Below are positions 25,802-35,090 of a stretch of DNA of 64,000 nt, piece after piece. The stretch's first letter is position 1; every line of letters starts with the position of its first letter. The translations under genes were made by a program, and so were the position numbers. Below the pieces are notes generated by a model. That model was not told the DNA's origin, ran no database searches, and worked only from the letters and a program-made list of their open reading frames with translations. This stretch comes from UBA2040 sp963977135 (GTDB taxonomy: Bacteria > Bacteroidota > Bacteroidia > Flavobacteriales_D > Crocinitomicaceae). The stretch spans positions 59,992 to 123,991 of the forward strand of contig CAXBNN010000009.1 in NCBI GenBank assembly GCA_963977135.1, written 5' to 3'.

Positions 25802-27160
25802 ATGAGTAGTATTTTAACGAATAAAAAAACCTTAGAGTGGCTATTTCTAGCATGGCTCATCACTTTGCCTTTTGGATCTAGTCTTGGAGGTATATCATTT
25901 GGTTTTTTCACGCTTTATCCAAATCTATTGTTTTCAATAGCCTTGCTAGCGCCGCTTCCTTGGATTATTTTGAAATGGCCTCGTTTAATAAAATTGTTTA
26001 CTTCGTTTTTATTAATTTGGTTGGTATATGGCGTCATCTTCGCAGTATATAATGGCAAATCTGAGTCGATAATTTTTGATGTTCGATCCTTAGGTATGCA
26101 ATTGGTATTTGCTTTAGGTCTCTTCTCGACCTATACTATTTTGGGTTGGGAGAAGTTTAAAGACCTGCTTGTAGTCGGGTTAAGATGCTTTTTATTCGTT
26201 TTATTATTTTTTGGTTTTTTCGAATTCTATACGGGCATACATTTGGAAGGTAACACCACGGCTAAATTATACTTTTTACCAGTAAATTTTATTTTTTACG
26301 CTCCTTTGTTTACTTATGATAATCCAAATGATTTTCTCTTATACTGTATTTTCATTTTGTTGATTTTATTGACTTTCGACGATAGATTAAGAAATAATAG
26401 ATTTGTACCAATCTCAATTGCTCTATTAATAGCTTTGTTTACAATTTGTGCCTATTCGCGCCTTGCCAATTTCATCCTGACAATTATCATAATTTTTCAA
26501 CTGTTTCAGCAGTTTCTAGTTTTAAAAAAACGGATTGAGGTCAGAAGATACATACCGTACGCTATCGTTGGCGTGTTAATGTTTGGACTTTTATTGGTGA
26601 ACCCTCTTTTTATTGGACCCAAATATTCTGCTGTGAATAAATTCCAAAAAAATGAACTTGATGTTTCAGGGAGAGACTCTATGATTATAGATAATAGTGG
26701 AAAAGTTGTTGATAGAGTTCCCCGAAAAGTAAAGTTCAATGAACCTACAGCTGATCAGGTGCGAATGAACCTAATTTTAAATGGTCTGGACCTTATTAAA
26801 GAGCAGCCTATTTTAGGTGTTGGGCCTGGACAGTTCAGGCAGCGACACGAAGATAAAAAAGTAGAGCGGAATGTTGGTACTGTCTTATCGCCCCACAATT
26901 TTGTAATAGAAATAGTTAGCCAGTTTGGAATTTTTGGTTGGGCATATCTTTTATTTGTAGCTTATGCATTCTATCAACTTGTTCTTAAGAAATGGAAAGT
27001 AAACCGAACAAACAGGTACTGGATGTTAATCGTTTTTATTTCCATACCAATAATGTGGTTAATGCCATCAGGTTACCTTTATCAAGCCGTTAATTGGCTG
27101 CTATTACCTTTGTTATTGATTGAGGTGCTAAGAATTCAAAAAGAAGAGAATGTCCAGTAA
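25802..27160 (+). CDS. O-antigen ligase/polymerase-like membrane protein, copy 1
   Basis: About 452 residues with 11-12 hydrophobic helices and a large loop near 270-340. The loop carries the family hallmark 'Pro-Ile-Leu-Gly-Val-Gly-Pro-Gly-Gln-Phe' followed by 'Pro-His-Asn', the catalytic His region of the O-antigen ligase/Wzy fold (PF04932). It would join or polymerise lipid-linked glycans in the periplasm. ATG 25802 was chosen over an adjacent TTG. First gene of the polysaccharide cluster; it overlaps the flippase gene by 11 nt. Ligase and polymerase cannot be told apart from sequence. Confidence 0.85.
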   Translation: MSSILTNKKTLEWLFLAWLITLPFGSSLGGISFGFFTLYPNLLFSIALLAPLPWIILKWPRLIKLFTSFLLIWLVYGVIFAVYNGKSESIIFDVRSLGMQLVFALGLFSTYTILGWEKFKDLLVVGLRCFLFVLLFFGFFEFYTGIHLEGNTTAKLYFLPVNFIFYAPLFTYDNPNDFLLYCIFILLILLTFDDRLRNNRFVPISIALLIALFTICAYSRLANFILTIIIIFQLFQQFLVLKKRIEVRRYIPYAIVGVLMFGLLLVNPLFIGPKYSAVNKFQKNELDVSGRDSMIIDNSGKVVDRVPRKVKFNEPTADQVRMNLILNGLDLIKEQPILGVGPGQFRQRHEDKKVERNVGTVLSPHNFVIEIVSQFGIFGWAYLLFVAYAFYQLVLKKWKVNRTNRYWMLIVFISIPIMWLMPSGYLYQAVNWLLLPLLLIEVLRIQKEENVQ

Positions 27161-28418
27161 GGAAGGTAAAAGTTATCATAGAAATTTTTTAACGATGCTT
27201 TCTGGCAACACGTTAAGTCAGATAATTCCTTTCATAATCGCACCCATTTTAACCCGGATTTTTAGTCCAGTTGATTTTGCCGTATTTGCCAATTTTACGG
27301 CCATTGCTGGAATGCTAGGAATTGTTGCCTCCGGCCGTTTAGAGTTGGCGGTAACTTTACCCAAAGAGCACAAAAAGGCGCAAGATTTAATTTTCGCTGG
27401 AATTATATTTACATTTATTCTTGGGGTCTTGAGCCTAGGTTTCCCTCTTTTTTCAGAACAAGTTGGACAATTTTATGATGATGACATATTACCCAAGTAT
27501 TTATGGTTAATCCCATTAGCCGTTATTTCATATGGCTTTTTGGGACTTTCAAATAACTGGGCAGTTCGTGAAAAACGATTTAATTCACTTTCGTCTGCAA
27601 AGGTATTGCAATCGCTAGTAAATAATGGTTTGGCAGCTCTTTTTGGATACATCGCATGGGGAGTTGACGGTTTAATAATAGCATGGCTGCTTAGTCAATA
27701 TGCCGGGATACTAGTATTGGTTTGGGGAGTTGAAAGAAAAACCAACAGAAAGGACTTAGATTTTAAAGTTTTTAAATCTACAGTTAAAGAATATAAAGAT
27801 TTCCCGTTGATTAATTCCTTACATGCGTTCACAGATGTTTTTGCAACACAATTTTTATTGTTTTGGCTAATATCAACCTACTTTGGGTTATTTGAGTTGG
27901 GTATTTATGCCTTGATGTTTAAATACATAAAAGCGCCTATTGCTCTGGTTACAACATCGGTATCACAACTCTTTTATGTCGAAGCTGCCGAATGCATAAA
28001 CGAAGGAAAATCAATGCGTCCGATAATGTTCAAAACGATGAAAATCGCAGGACTATTTGCTATTCCTTTTGGGTTGGGAATCATATTTTTCGGAGAAGCT
28101 TTATTTTCCTGGTATTTGGGAGAGGAATGGGGAAAGGCAGGAGTATATGCTCAAAGAATTTTGCCCATCCTGTTAATCACATTCGTTTTATCTCCGATTT
28201 CAGTAATTCCGATCTTATTTAAGAAACAAGCTAAATCCTATTTATATAGTCTATTTTGCTACGTCGTAAGTCTTGGAGCTTTATTTGTAGCGCTTCTTTT
28301 AGGTTGGAATTTTGAAGATGCACTTATTCTATATACTGCTGGATATTGCGTATATTACTTTGCAATTTTTATTTGGTACAATAAACTGACTCAAACTAAA
28401 CATGCTGGTTTTAATTAA
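27150..28418 (+). CDS. Polysaccharide flippase (Wzx-like)
   Basis: 422-residue MATE/MVF-type membrane protein with about 12 helices. N-terminal 'Leu-Ser-Gly-Asn-Thr-Leu-Ser-Gln-Ile-Ile-Pro' with 'Pro-Ile-Leu-Thr-Arg-Ile-Phe-Ser-Pro' is the oligosaccharide-translocase signature. It moves undecaprenyl-linked repeat units across the inner membrane. It overlaps both neighbours (11 and 17 nt) in the polysaccharide operon. Confidence 0.9.
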   Translation: MSSKEGKSYHRNFLTMLSGNTLSQIIPFIIAPILTRIFSPVDFAVFANFTAIAGMLGIVASGRLELAVTLPKEHKKAQDLIFAGIIFTFILGVLSLGFPLFSEQVGQFYDDDILPKYLWLIPLAVISYGFLGLSNNWAVREKRFNSLSSAKVLQSLVNNGLAALFGYIAWGVDGLIIAWLLSQYAGILVLVWGVERKTNRKDLDFKVFKSTVKEYKDFPLINSLHAFTDVFATQFLLFWLISTYFGLFELGIYALMFKYIKAPIALVTTSVSQLFYVEAAECINEGKSMRPIMFKTMKIAGLFAIPFGLGIIFFGEALFSWYLGEEWGKAGVYAQRILPILLITFVLSPISVIPILFKKQAKSYLYSLFCYVVSLGALFVALLLGWNFEDALILYTAGYCVYYFAIFIWYNKLTQTKHAGFN

Positions 28419-29310
28419 CGGATTGTCGCATTTTGGATCTAAATTGAAGGACGATTTGCGCGAAGCTGATCCGTCAGGAAAATATATTTTCTTGAGAACA
28501 TATGATTCCAAATGGGCGCAGTTACTTTTTATTTTACTACTTCCATTCGCTAAAGTCGTGATATCTTTTAACGGCGTATCAACTAGAAGTGGCTCCTTGA
28601 CCAAGGTGCTTAGCAGAAAGAAGAAACTAATCATGTTCTGGCATGGAACGGACGCCTTACTCGCTAAAGAACGGTATGACAACAAAACAATTTATCGAGA
28701 ATACATAGACCACGCCGTTCATTTTTCTGATGCCCCTTGGTTACTAGATGAACTAAGTGAAGTATTGCCAAACTCTGAGGTTCTAGATTTTAAAACTATC
28801 GAAATTGACCCAATTGCAAACAACTTTGAGTCTGTGCAAGTGTTAACTTATATTCCGGACAATAAAGAGGAATTCTATGGTTTGGATTGGGTTTTGGAAG
28901 CAGCTATAAATCATCCAGAAGTGTCATTCAATATCATGGGAAAGTCGGGAGAAGATGAAACATTGATTCAGAATGTGAGTTATTTAGGTTGGATTGACCA
29001 TCAAAAGTCATTAGAATTTTATAAAAATTCTCCAATATTTCTTCGTTTAACCCAACACGATGGAAATGCTTTAAGTGTTGCTCAGGCCCTTTCTTATGGA
29101 GCTGAAGCTATATGGACTTACCCTCATCCACATTGCCACTTGGTTGAAAACAAGGAACAATTTATTCTAAAAATTAGTGAGCTAATTCAACAAAAGAAAA
29201 TGGATTTGGAGAGAAATCAATCGAATATAGACTTTGTTTCGACCCATTTCAATAAGAAGAATGTAATGGCTAACTTTATCAAAAAAATTCATGACGTTGC
29301 ACTATCCTAA
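28402..29310 (+). CDS. Glycosyltransferase-like protein (GT4-type C-terminal half)
   Basis: 302 residues. The N-terminal half is unusual ('Phe-Trp-His-Gly-Thr-Asp-Ala-Leu-Leu' at ~90). The C-terminal half reads like GT-B transferases: 'Gly-Leu-Asp-Trp-Val-Leu', 'Ile-Met-Gly-Lys-Ser-Gly' and a 'Leu-Arg-Leu-Thr-Gln-His-Asp-Gly-Asn-Ala-Leu-Ser-Val-Ala-Gln-Ala' nucleotide-sugar-site segment. It is shorter than typical GT4 enzymes. Position in the cluster, with overlaps on both sides, supports a glycan role. Donor and acceptor are unknown. Confidence 0.7.
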   Translation: MLVLINGLSHFGSKLKDDLREADPSGKYIFLRTYDSKWAQLLFILLLPFAKVVISFNGVSTRSGSLTKVLSRKKKLIMFWHGTDALLAKERYDNKTIYREYIDHAVHFSDAPWLLDELSEVLPNSEVLDFKTIEIDPIANNFESVQVLTYIPDNKEEFYGLDWVLEAAINHPEVSFNIMGKSGEDETLIQNVSYLGWIDHQKSLEFYKNSPIFLRLTQHDGNALSVAQALSYGAEAIWTYPHPHCHLVENKEQFILKISELIQQKKMDLERNQSNIDFVSTHFNKKNVMANFIKKIHDVALS

Positions 29311-30523
29311 GCGAATAGCACTAGTTACGAATTGGTACCCACCGAAAACAGGTGTGGCGGTCAACCGAATGAAAGCATTTGCCAGGTATCTTTCAGAAGA
29401 TTTTGAAATCCATGTATTTTGTGAAGGTGCTGAAAATAAAATTGAAGTTGTCAATGAACGATTAATTGTACATTATTTTGAAAGCAAAAATTTTCTCGAC
29501 AAACTAAAAAGCAATCCAAAGGATGGAAAACTTTTGCACAATGGCAAGACTTTACTTCGAATTGTAGCCTCTAAAATATGGACGGACCCATTAAAAAAAT
29601 GGAAAGAAAATACACTGAAAGGTTTAAAAAAAGAACATAGTAAAAAGCCATTTCAGTTGGTCATTAGCTCGTTTTCGCCCAAAGAACCGCATGAAATTGT
29701 TTTATTATTTAAAACAGAATTTCCAGAAGTAAAATGGATTGCTGATATGCGTGATGAAATGTATCTGAATCAAAACATACATGGAAAACAAAAAGTCGTA
29801 TTGCAAAAATTGGAGGAAAAGATTTCAAAAAAGGTTGATGCTATTTTAAGTGTAAGTCTGCCAATCGTAGATGCTTTCGAAGAAAATTATCCAAATATTC
29901 AATATTTTGAAGAAATCCGAAATGGTTTTGATTTTGATAGAAAAGAAGAAAAACACGTTTCTACCAAATCTGCAGATACAATAAAAATTGGCTACTTCGG
30001 AACTTTTTATGGTGGAAGAAAACCGGAACAATTCTTTACGGCTTTATTGAATGTTCAAGATAATTATCCCAAATTGAAAATAGAGGTTCATTTGGTTGGA
30101 ACCCATAAAAACTTTGAAATTCCTTCAAAACTCCATGATAATGTAATAATGCATGCGCCAAAACCTTATTTGGATGCAATTGATTACATGAAAACGATGG
30201 ATGCTAATCTCTTAGTCGAACCTATTTCTGTGCGTAAAGGAATTTTTACTGGGAAAATATTTGATTATTTGGCTGTGCAAAAACCTATTATTGCTATTGT
30301 TGATAGTACCGATGTCGCTGCAGATTTAACAAAAGAGTTTAATGCTGGCTATGTCGCATCATTCGACAACCCCAAAGAACAGATAAGCATACTGAAATCA
30401 TTTATAGACGATTGGTCGGATGGAAAAGTTAAAGCAGCCACAGATAGTCAGATTGATACCCTACATAGAAAGGAAAGTGTAAATAAATTAGGTTTACTCA
30501 TTCATAAAATGATTGAGCAATGA
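29291..30523 (+). CDS. Glycosyltransferase, GT4-like
   Basis: 410-residue GT-B transferase. N-terminal 'Leu-Val-Thr-Asn-Trp-Tyr-Pro-Pro-Lys-Thr-Gly-Val-Ala' is a typical donor-domain opening; the middle has 'Ile-Gly-Tyr-Phe-Gly-Thr-Phe-Tyr-Gly-Gly-Arg-Lys-Pro'; the C-terminal has 'Gly-Lys-Ile-Phe-Asp-Tyr-Leu-Ala', the nucleotide-sugar contact. It overlaps the preceding gene by 20 nt and the next by 4 nt (ATGA). Cytoplasmic assembly of the repeat unit is inferred. Confidence 0.85.
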   Translation: MTLHYPKRIALVTNWYPPKTGVAVNRMKAFARYLSEDFEIHVFCEGAENKIEVVNERLIVHYFESKNFLDKLKSNPKDGKLLHNGKTLLRIVASKIWTDPLKKWKENTLKGLKKEHSKKPFQLVISSFSPKEPHEIVLLFKTEFPEVKWIADMRDEMYLNQNIHGKQKVVLQKLEEKISKKVDAILSVSLPIVDAFEENYPNIQYFEEIRNGFDFDRKEEKHVSTKSADTIKIGYFGTFYGGRKPEQFFTALLNVQDNYPKLKIEVHLVGTHKNFEIPSKLHDNVIMHAPKPYLDAIDYMKTMDANLLVEPISVRKGIFTGKIFDYLAVQKPIIAIVDSTDVAADLTKEFNAGYVASFDNPKEQISILKSFIDDWSDGKVKAATDSQIDTLHRKESVNKLGLLIHKMIEQ

Positions 30524-31545
30524 AAGTATTGATCGTTGGAAGTAACTCAGTTCATCTTGCCAATTTTGTGGAAGGGTTGAATAAAAAAGGCATAAAACTA
30601 TCGCTTTTAGCTGAAGAAGAATGTGATTTTTGGGATAAAGAATATTTCAAGGTTTCCTTTCGCTCATTGAATCCTTTCAGTTTAAATTCAAACTATCGAA
30701 AGCTAAAAAATTATTTAGCGGCAAATCAGTTTGATATTATTCATATTCATCAGGCGAATAGATTAGCTTATTTCGTTACAAAAATTGCTTCAAAACTTGA
30801 TTTGAAAGTGGTTCTTACAGCATGGGGTTCAGATGTTCTGCTAATGCCAAAGAAGAATGCATTATACAAGTTTTTAGTGAAGAAAACTTTAGAAAGGTCC
30901 TCTGCAATTACTGCTGATGCAATCGTTATGATTGATGCAATGCTAGAATTAGAACCGACTAAAAACAAATATCATCATCTGCAATATGGAATTGATGCCG
31001 TGCAATCTGGTGAAAAAAAGAATATTATTTTCAGTAATAGACTTCATAAAACATTTTATAAAATTGATCAAATAATATCTCTATTTCATGAATTTCAATT
31101 AGAGAATAATGATTGGAAATTGGTTATTGCCGGTTCAGGAGCTGAAACAGAGAATTTAAAGGCCCAAGTGAATGGTCTCGATTTAAAAGACAAGGTGGAA
31201 TTTGTTGGTTGGTTAGACAAAAAGAAAAATCAGTCATGGTATTCTCAAGCTAAAATTTATTGTTCAATTCCTACCAGCGATGGAAGTTCGGTCAGTGTTT
31301 TAGAAAGTATGTCGGCGAATTGTATCCCAGTTTTATCAGATATTCCTGTGAGCCATGAATGGATTACAAATGGCTTAAATGGAATAATTTTATCTAAGAA
31401 TGTTAATCCATTTGTTGAAGCACTCAGCTTAAATATGGAAGACTTAATTAAAGTGAATCAAGAACTTATCCAGAAAAAGGCCCTGAGAGAATCGTGCTTG
31501 AGTGATTTTGTAAGTATTTACGAATCTTTGTTAGTGGAAAAATGA
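30520..31545 (+). CDS. Glycosyltransferase family 4
   Basis: 341 residues, GT-B fold. Motifs: 'Ile-Ile-His-Ile-His-Gln-Ala-Asn', 'Thr-Ala-Trp-Gly-Ser-Asp-Val-Leu', 'Val-Ile-Ala-Gly-Ser-Gly', and 'Pro-Thr-Ser-Asp-Gly-Ser-Ser-Val-Ser-Val-Leu-Glu-Ser-Met', the usual Glu-x7-Glu type donor site. It overlaps both neighbouring genes by 4 nt. The sugar specificity is not readable. Confidence 0.9.
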   Translation: MKVLIVGSNSVHLANFVEGLNKKGIKLSLLAEEECDFWDKEYFKVSFRSLNPFSLNSNYRKLKNYLAANQFDIIHIHQANRLAYFVTKIASKLDLKVVLTAWGSDVLLMPKKNALYKFLVKKTLERSSAITADAIVMIDAMLELEPTKNKYHHLQYGIDAVQSGEKKNIIFSNRLHKTFYKIDQIISLFHEFQLENNDWKLVIAGSGAETENLKAQVNGLDLKDKVEFVGWLDKKKNQSWYSQAKIYCSIPTSDGSSVSVLESMSANCIPVLSDIPVSHEWITNGLNGIILSKNVNPFVEALSLNMEDLIKVNQELIQKKALRESCLSDFVSIYESLLVEK

Positions 31546-32783
31546 AGAATCAATCACTCATAGCTAAATTTCACCCACATATTCTGGGCTTATTTTCGGC
31601 AATATTTGTTGTGATTCCTCTATACACCACAATGGCAATTTTAGCTTGGGTAGCTTATCTGTTAATTGGAGGAATTTTAAAATCCATTCAATTTAAATGG
31701 AATTGGAAAATGTCTTTGTGGATTGGTTTGTATTTGCTTTACGTTATTGGTTCATTTTTTACAGATCATTCTGATATTGCTGGAAAGTATTTGGAGTATA
31801 AATTGTCCTTTGTAATACTTCCCATTCTTTTTTCATTTCAACCTAAAATCAAGTATACTAGTTCTATCACTTTCCTTTGGTTTATTTTGGCAATTACTTG
31901 TTTGTCGTTACTTGGTTTTTATCACAGTTTTTTATGTGGATTCAGCATCAACTGTTTTTCTGCATCAATATTTTCTTATGTTCATCACCCAACCTACTTT
32001 TCAGCATTTCATGTACTAGCTTTTTCTATTGCAATTTTGGGTTATGTTAGGAAATGGAGGTATTTCAATTTAAATTGGATCATTCCTTTTGTTCTCTTTT
32101 CACTAGTCTGTCAAATGCTATCATTAAGCCTGGCAGGGATACTTTTTCTTGGCCTATTATTTATGACTTTCTTTTTAAGGATGCTTTATAAAAAATGGAA
32201 TCTTCCAGGACTTCTAATTGGTTCTGTTGCTTTTCCGGCTTTGTTTTTTGTTTTTGTCAATAGTGTGCCGCAAATAGAAAGTCAATGGGCAGTGGCAAAA
32301 TTTTATGCTAAAGAATATAAAGCAAACCCCAGCGATTTTATTAAAAATAGACAATATCCATTCTCAGGAACAGAAGCTCGACTTGTTATGTGGACGGCTG
32401 CCTATCAAACTTTTTTGAGTCATCCTTTGGGAGTTGGTACAGGTAATGTTGACGATTATTTGGGAGAACAGTTAAATAACCTGAATCAAGAAGAATTGGC
32501 AAAACAAAACTATAATCCGCACAACCAATTTCTTCAAATTGCGATAGAACTGGGGATTTTTGGTTTATTATACCTTATTGTTATGCTAATATACCTTTTG
32601 AGATATGCATGGCTCAAAAAGGATTATCTTCTCTTAATACTTATATCGAGTCTTATTTTTAATTCTCTTTTTGAAAGTATGCTCCAACGACAAAGTGGAA
32701 TAGTATTTTATGTGTTTTTTGTATGTTTTTTACTAAGCCTAACAAAGAATGAAATAGTACAAGACATTAAAACTGAATTATAA
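31542..32783 (+). CDS. O-antigen ligase/polymerase-like membrane protein, copy 2
   Basis: 413 residues, ~11 helices, with a periplasmic loop (~240-320) containing 'Pro-Leu-Gly-Val-Gly-Thr-Gly-Asn-Val' and 'Tyr-Asn-Pro-His-Asn-Gln-Phe-Leu', the O-antigen-ligase/Wzy family site. It is clearly distinct from copy 1 of the cluster. One of the two probably polymerises repeat units while the other transfers the chain, to lipid A or to protein; which is which cannot be decided. It begins 4 nt inside the previous gene and touches the next by one base. Confidence 0.85.
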   Translation: MKNQSLIAKFHPHILGLFSAIFVVIPLYTTMAILAWVAYLLIGGILKSIQFKWNWKMSLWIGLYLLYVIGSFFTDHSDIAGKYLEYKLSFVILPILFSFQPKIKYTSSITFLWFILAITCLSLLGFYHSFLCGFSINCFSASIFSYVHHPTYFSAFHVLAFSIAILGYVRKWRYFNLNWIIPFVLFSLVCQMLSLSLAGILFLGLLFMTFFLRMLYKKWNLPGLLIGSVAFPALFFVFVNSVPQIESQWAVAKFYAKEYKANPSDFIKNRQYPFSGTEARLVMWTAAYQTFLSHPLGVGTGNVDDYLGEQLNNLNQEELAKQNYNPHNQFLQIAIELGIFGLLYLIVMLIYLLRYAWLKKDYLLLILISSLIFNSLFESMLQRQSGIVFYVFFVCFLLSLTKNEIVQDIKTEL

Positions 32784-33808
32784 TGATTGTTTCAATTACT
32801 ATACCTTGTCGAAATGAAAAACCCTTTATCCAAGAGTGTATAGAAGCAATATATAAAGCCGATTTGCCTGACAATTGTGAATTATTTGTTCATGTAGTTG
32901 ATGGAATGAGTGACGACGGGACAAGAGAGTTGGTTCATGATTTAACAAAGTCATTTCAAAATCTTTATTTGGTAGATAATAGCCATCAATTGACACCTTT
33001 TGCTTTTAATTTGGGGCTGAAGAAAAGAACTGACGCAAATTATCAACAAATAATTGGAGCAAGACATATAATCAGTTCAAATTATTTGTTGAATTGTATA
33101 AAAAAAATTGAGTTAGATTCTTCTGTGTGGTGTGTTGGTGGAAGGATAATAAATGAGTATATTAATGAAAAAGGCAAAACGATTGCATCAGCTATGTCCA
33201 CTACATTTGGCATGGGATTGGGCAATTTTCGCACGCTACAAAAATCAGGTTATACTGATACTGTCACAAGCCCAATGTATCCCCAGTTTGTTTTCGATAA
33301 AATCGGCTATTTTGATGAAAACCTAATTAGAAATCAAGATGATGATTTTAATTTTCGGGTAACTCAAGCAGGAGGTAAAATATTCTATGATAATGATATC
33401 TCTCTTAAATATTACGTTCGTGGAAATTTCAAAGGTTTGTGGAAACAGTTTTTTCAATATGGCTACTGGAAAGTGTATGTGAATAAAAAACATAAAGCTG
33501 TAACAACATTACGCCAATTGGTTCCACCAATTTTTGTGCTATACCTTTTTCTGTTTGCCATAATTGGCTTGCTTACGTGTAATTTGAATTTCCTAACTTT
33601 TCTAGGGTTACCCTTGGTTTTATATACTCTGATGGCGATTTATTTTGGAGCCAAAGCTGTTAAGGAAAATAATGTGTCATTTTTCGAGGTTGTTAAAACT
33701 TTTCCAATCCTACACATCAGTTATGGGTTGGGTTATCTCAAAGGAATAGTCCATTTTCTCTTTTTAGGAAAAAAACCTTCTGAGAAGGAAAAGACAATGT
33801 CGAGATGA
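32783..33808 (+). CDS. Glycosyltransferase family 2 (ExoA-like)
   Basis: 341 residues, GT-A fold with C-terminal membrane helices (~250-300). N-terminal 'Ser-Ile-Thr-Ile-Pro-Cys-Arg-Asn-Glu', then 'Val-Asp-Gly-Met-Ser-Asp-Asp-Gly-Thr' (donor loop), and an 'Asn-Gln-Asp-Asp-Asp-Phe-Asn-Phe-Arg' acceptor/base motif. The membrane tail suggests action on a lipid-linked intermediate. The last gene of the first run in the cluster; a new promoter follows. Confidence 0.9.
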   Translation: MIVSITIPCRNEKPFIQECIEAIYKADLPDNCELFVHVVDGMSDDGTRELVHDLTKSFQNLYLVDNSHQLTPFAFNLGLKKRTDANYQQIIGARHIISSNYLLNCIKKIELDSSVWCVGGRIINEYINEKGKTIASAMSTTFGMGLGNFRTLQKSGYTDTVTSPMYPQFVFDKIGYFDENLIRNQDDDFNFRVTQAGGKIFYDNDISLKYYVRGNFKGLWKQFFQYGYWKVYVNKKHKAVTTLRQLVPPIFVLYLFLFAIIGLLTCNLNFLTFLGLPLVLYTLMAIYFGAKAVKENNVSFFEVVKTFPILHISYGLGYLKGIVHFLFLGKKPSEKEKTMSR

Positions 33809-33824
33809 GCAATTATTCGAATAA

Positions 33825-33857
33825 TTTGAAAATTGATGTTTCCAACGCCTATATTTG
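33825..33857 (+). promoter_or_regulatory. Putative internal promoter in the polysaccharide cluster
   Basis: TTTG at 33825-33828, a 21-nt spacer, and TATATTTG at 33850-33857, matching the Bacteroidota consensus. A start near 33864 gives a short leader to the ATG at 33879. Confidence 0.55.
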
Positions 33858-33878
33858 TAGCTGAAATAATCCACTTTT

Positions 33879-35090
33879 ATGATTCCATTTTCACCACCAA
33901 GAATTGACCAAAGAGTAATTGATGAAGTAACCGATGCACTAAAAAGCGGATGGATTACTACTGGACCAAGAACCAAATTGTTTGAGAAAAAATTAACTGA
34001 ATATTGTGGCAACGAATCAACGGTTGCTGTAAATTCCTGGACGGCTGGAATGGAATTAGTTCTACGTTGGTACGGAATAGGTGAGGGTGATGAGGTTATA
34101 TTGCCAGCTTATACTTATTGCGCTAGTGCAAATGTGATTATTCATACAGGTGCCAAAGTCGTTATGGTAGATATAGCAAAAGAAGATTTCAATCTTTCCA
34201 TCGATGCTGTTAGAAAGGCAATTACTTCAAGAACAAAGGCCATCCTTCCTGTTGATATTTCTGGTTTTCCTTGTGATTATGATGCTCTTTACGAATTGGT
34301 AAATGAGCCTGAAATTAAAGCACTTTTTGAAGCGAAAAACGAAAATGAGGATATGCTAGGACGAATTTTAATCGCCTCAGACGCTGCGCACAGTTTTGGA
34401 GCAACTTACAAAGGGAAAAGGGCAGGAGCATTAGCGGATGTTAGTTGTTTTTCTTTTCACGCAGTTAAAAACTTAACGACAGCTGAAGGCGGAACCGTTT
34501 CATTGAATCTACCGCATCCTTTTGATAATGAAGCGATATACAAAGCGCTTGGAGTTAAAAGTCTACACGGTCAATCGAAAGATGCTTTAGCGAAGACTCA
34601 AAAAGGAAATTGGCGCTACGATGTGACGGAACCTGGATTCAAATGTAATATGACCGATTTACAAGCAGCAATCGGATTAGTTGAACTGGATCGATATCAA
34701 GAAAATCTGGACAGAAGAAAAGAAATATTCTCGGCTTATGACAAGGCATTTTCGGATAAAGAATGGGCTATCACACCACTATATAAAGATTCAAAAAGAG
34801 AAACAAGCTATCACTTATATTTACTAAGAATAAAAGGAATTACAGAAGTTCAACGCGATGCAATCATGCATGAAATTTTTGAACAAGATGTTTCTGTGAA
34901 TGTCCATTTTCAGCCATTGCCAATGCTGACTGCCTATAAAAATCTAGGTTTTAAAATGGTAGACTATCCCGAAACTTGGAACAAATACAGCAACGAAATA
35001 ACACTTCCCGTATATTTCGATTTAAATGACGAACAAGTGCAAACAGTCATTAATGCTGTAAATGTGGCAATAGAAAAAGTTTTGTCTTGA
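33879..35090 (+). CDS. DegT/DnrJ/EryC1/StrS aminotransferase
   Basis: 403-residue PLP enzyme that aminates a nucleotide-linked keto-sugar to make an amino sugar. The PLP lysine is Lys197 in 'Phe-Ser-Phe-His-Ala-Val-Lys-Asn-Leu-Thr', with Asp168-Ala-Ala-His171 contacting the ring and 'Gly-Trp-Ile-Thr-Thr-Gly-Pro' near the N-terminus. The site is complete. It starts 70 bp after the GT2 gene behind its own promoter and overlaps the sugar transferase by 4 nt. It implies an amino sugar such as a 4-amino-4,6-dideoxy-hexose in the glycan. Confidence 0.93.
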   Translation: MIPFSPPRIDQRVIDEVTDALKSGWITTGPRTKLFEKKLTEYCGNESTVAVNSWTAGMELVLRWYGIGEGDEVILPAYTYCASANVIIHTGAKVVMVDIAKEDFNLSIDAVRKAITSRTKAILPVDISGFPCDYDALYELVNEPEIKALFEAKNENEDMLGRILIASDAAHSFGATYKGKRAGALADVSCFSFHAVKNLTTAEGGTVSLNLPHPFDNEAIYKALGVKSLHGQSKDALAKTQKGNWRYDVTEPGFKCNMTDLQAAIGLVELDRYQENLDRRKEIFSAYDKAFSDKEWAITPLYKDSKRETSYHLYLLRIKGITEVQRDAIMHEIFEQDVSVNVHFQPLPMLTAYKNLGFKMVDYPETWNKYSNEITLPVYFDLNDEQVQTVINAVNVAIEKVLS

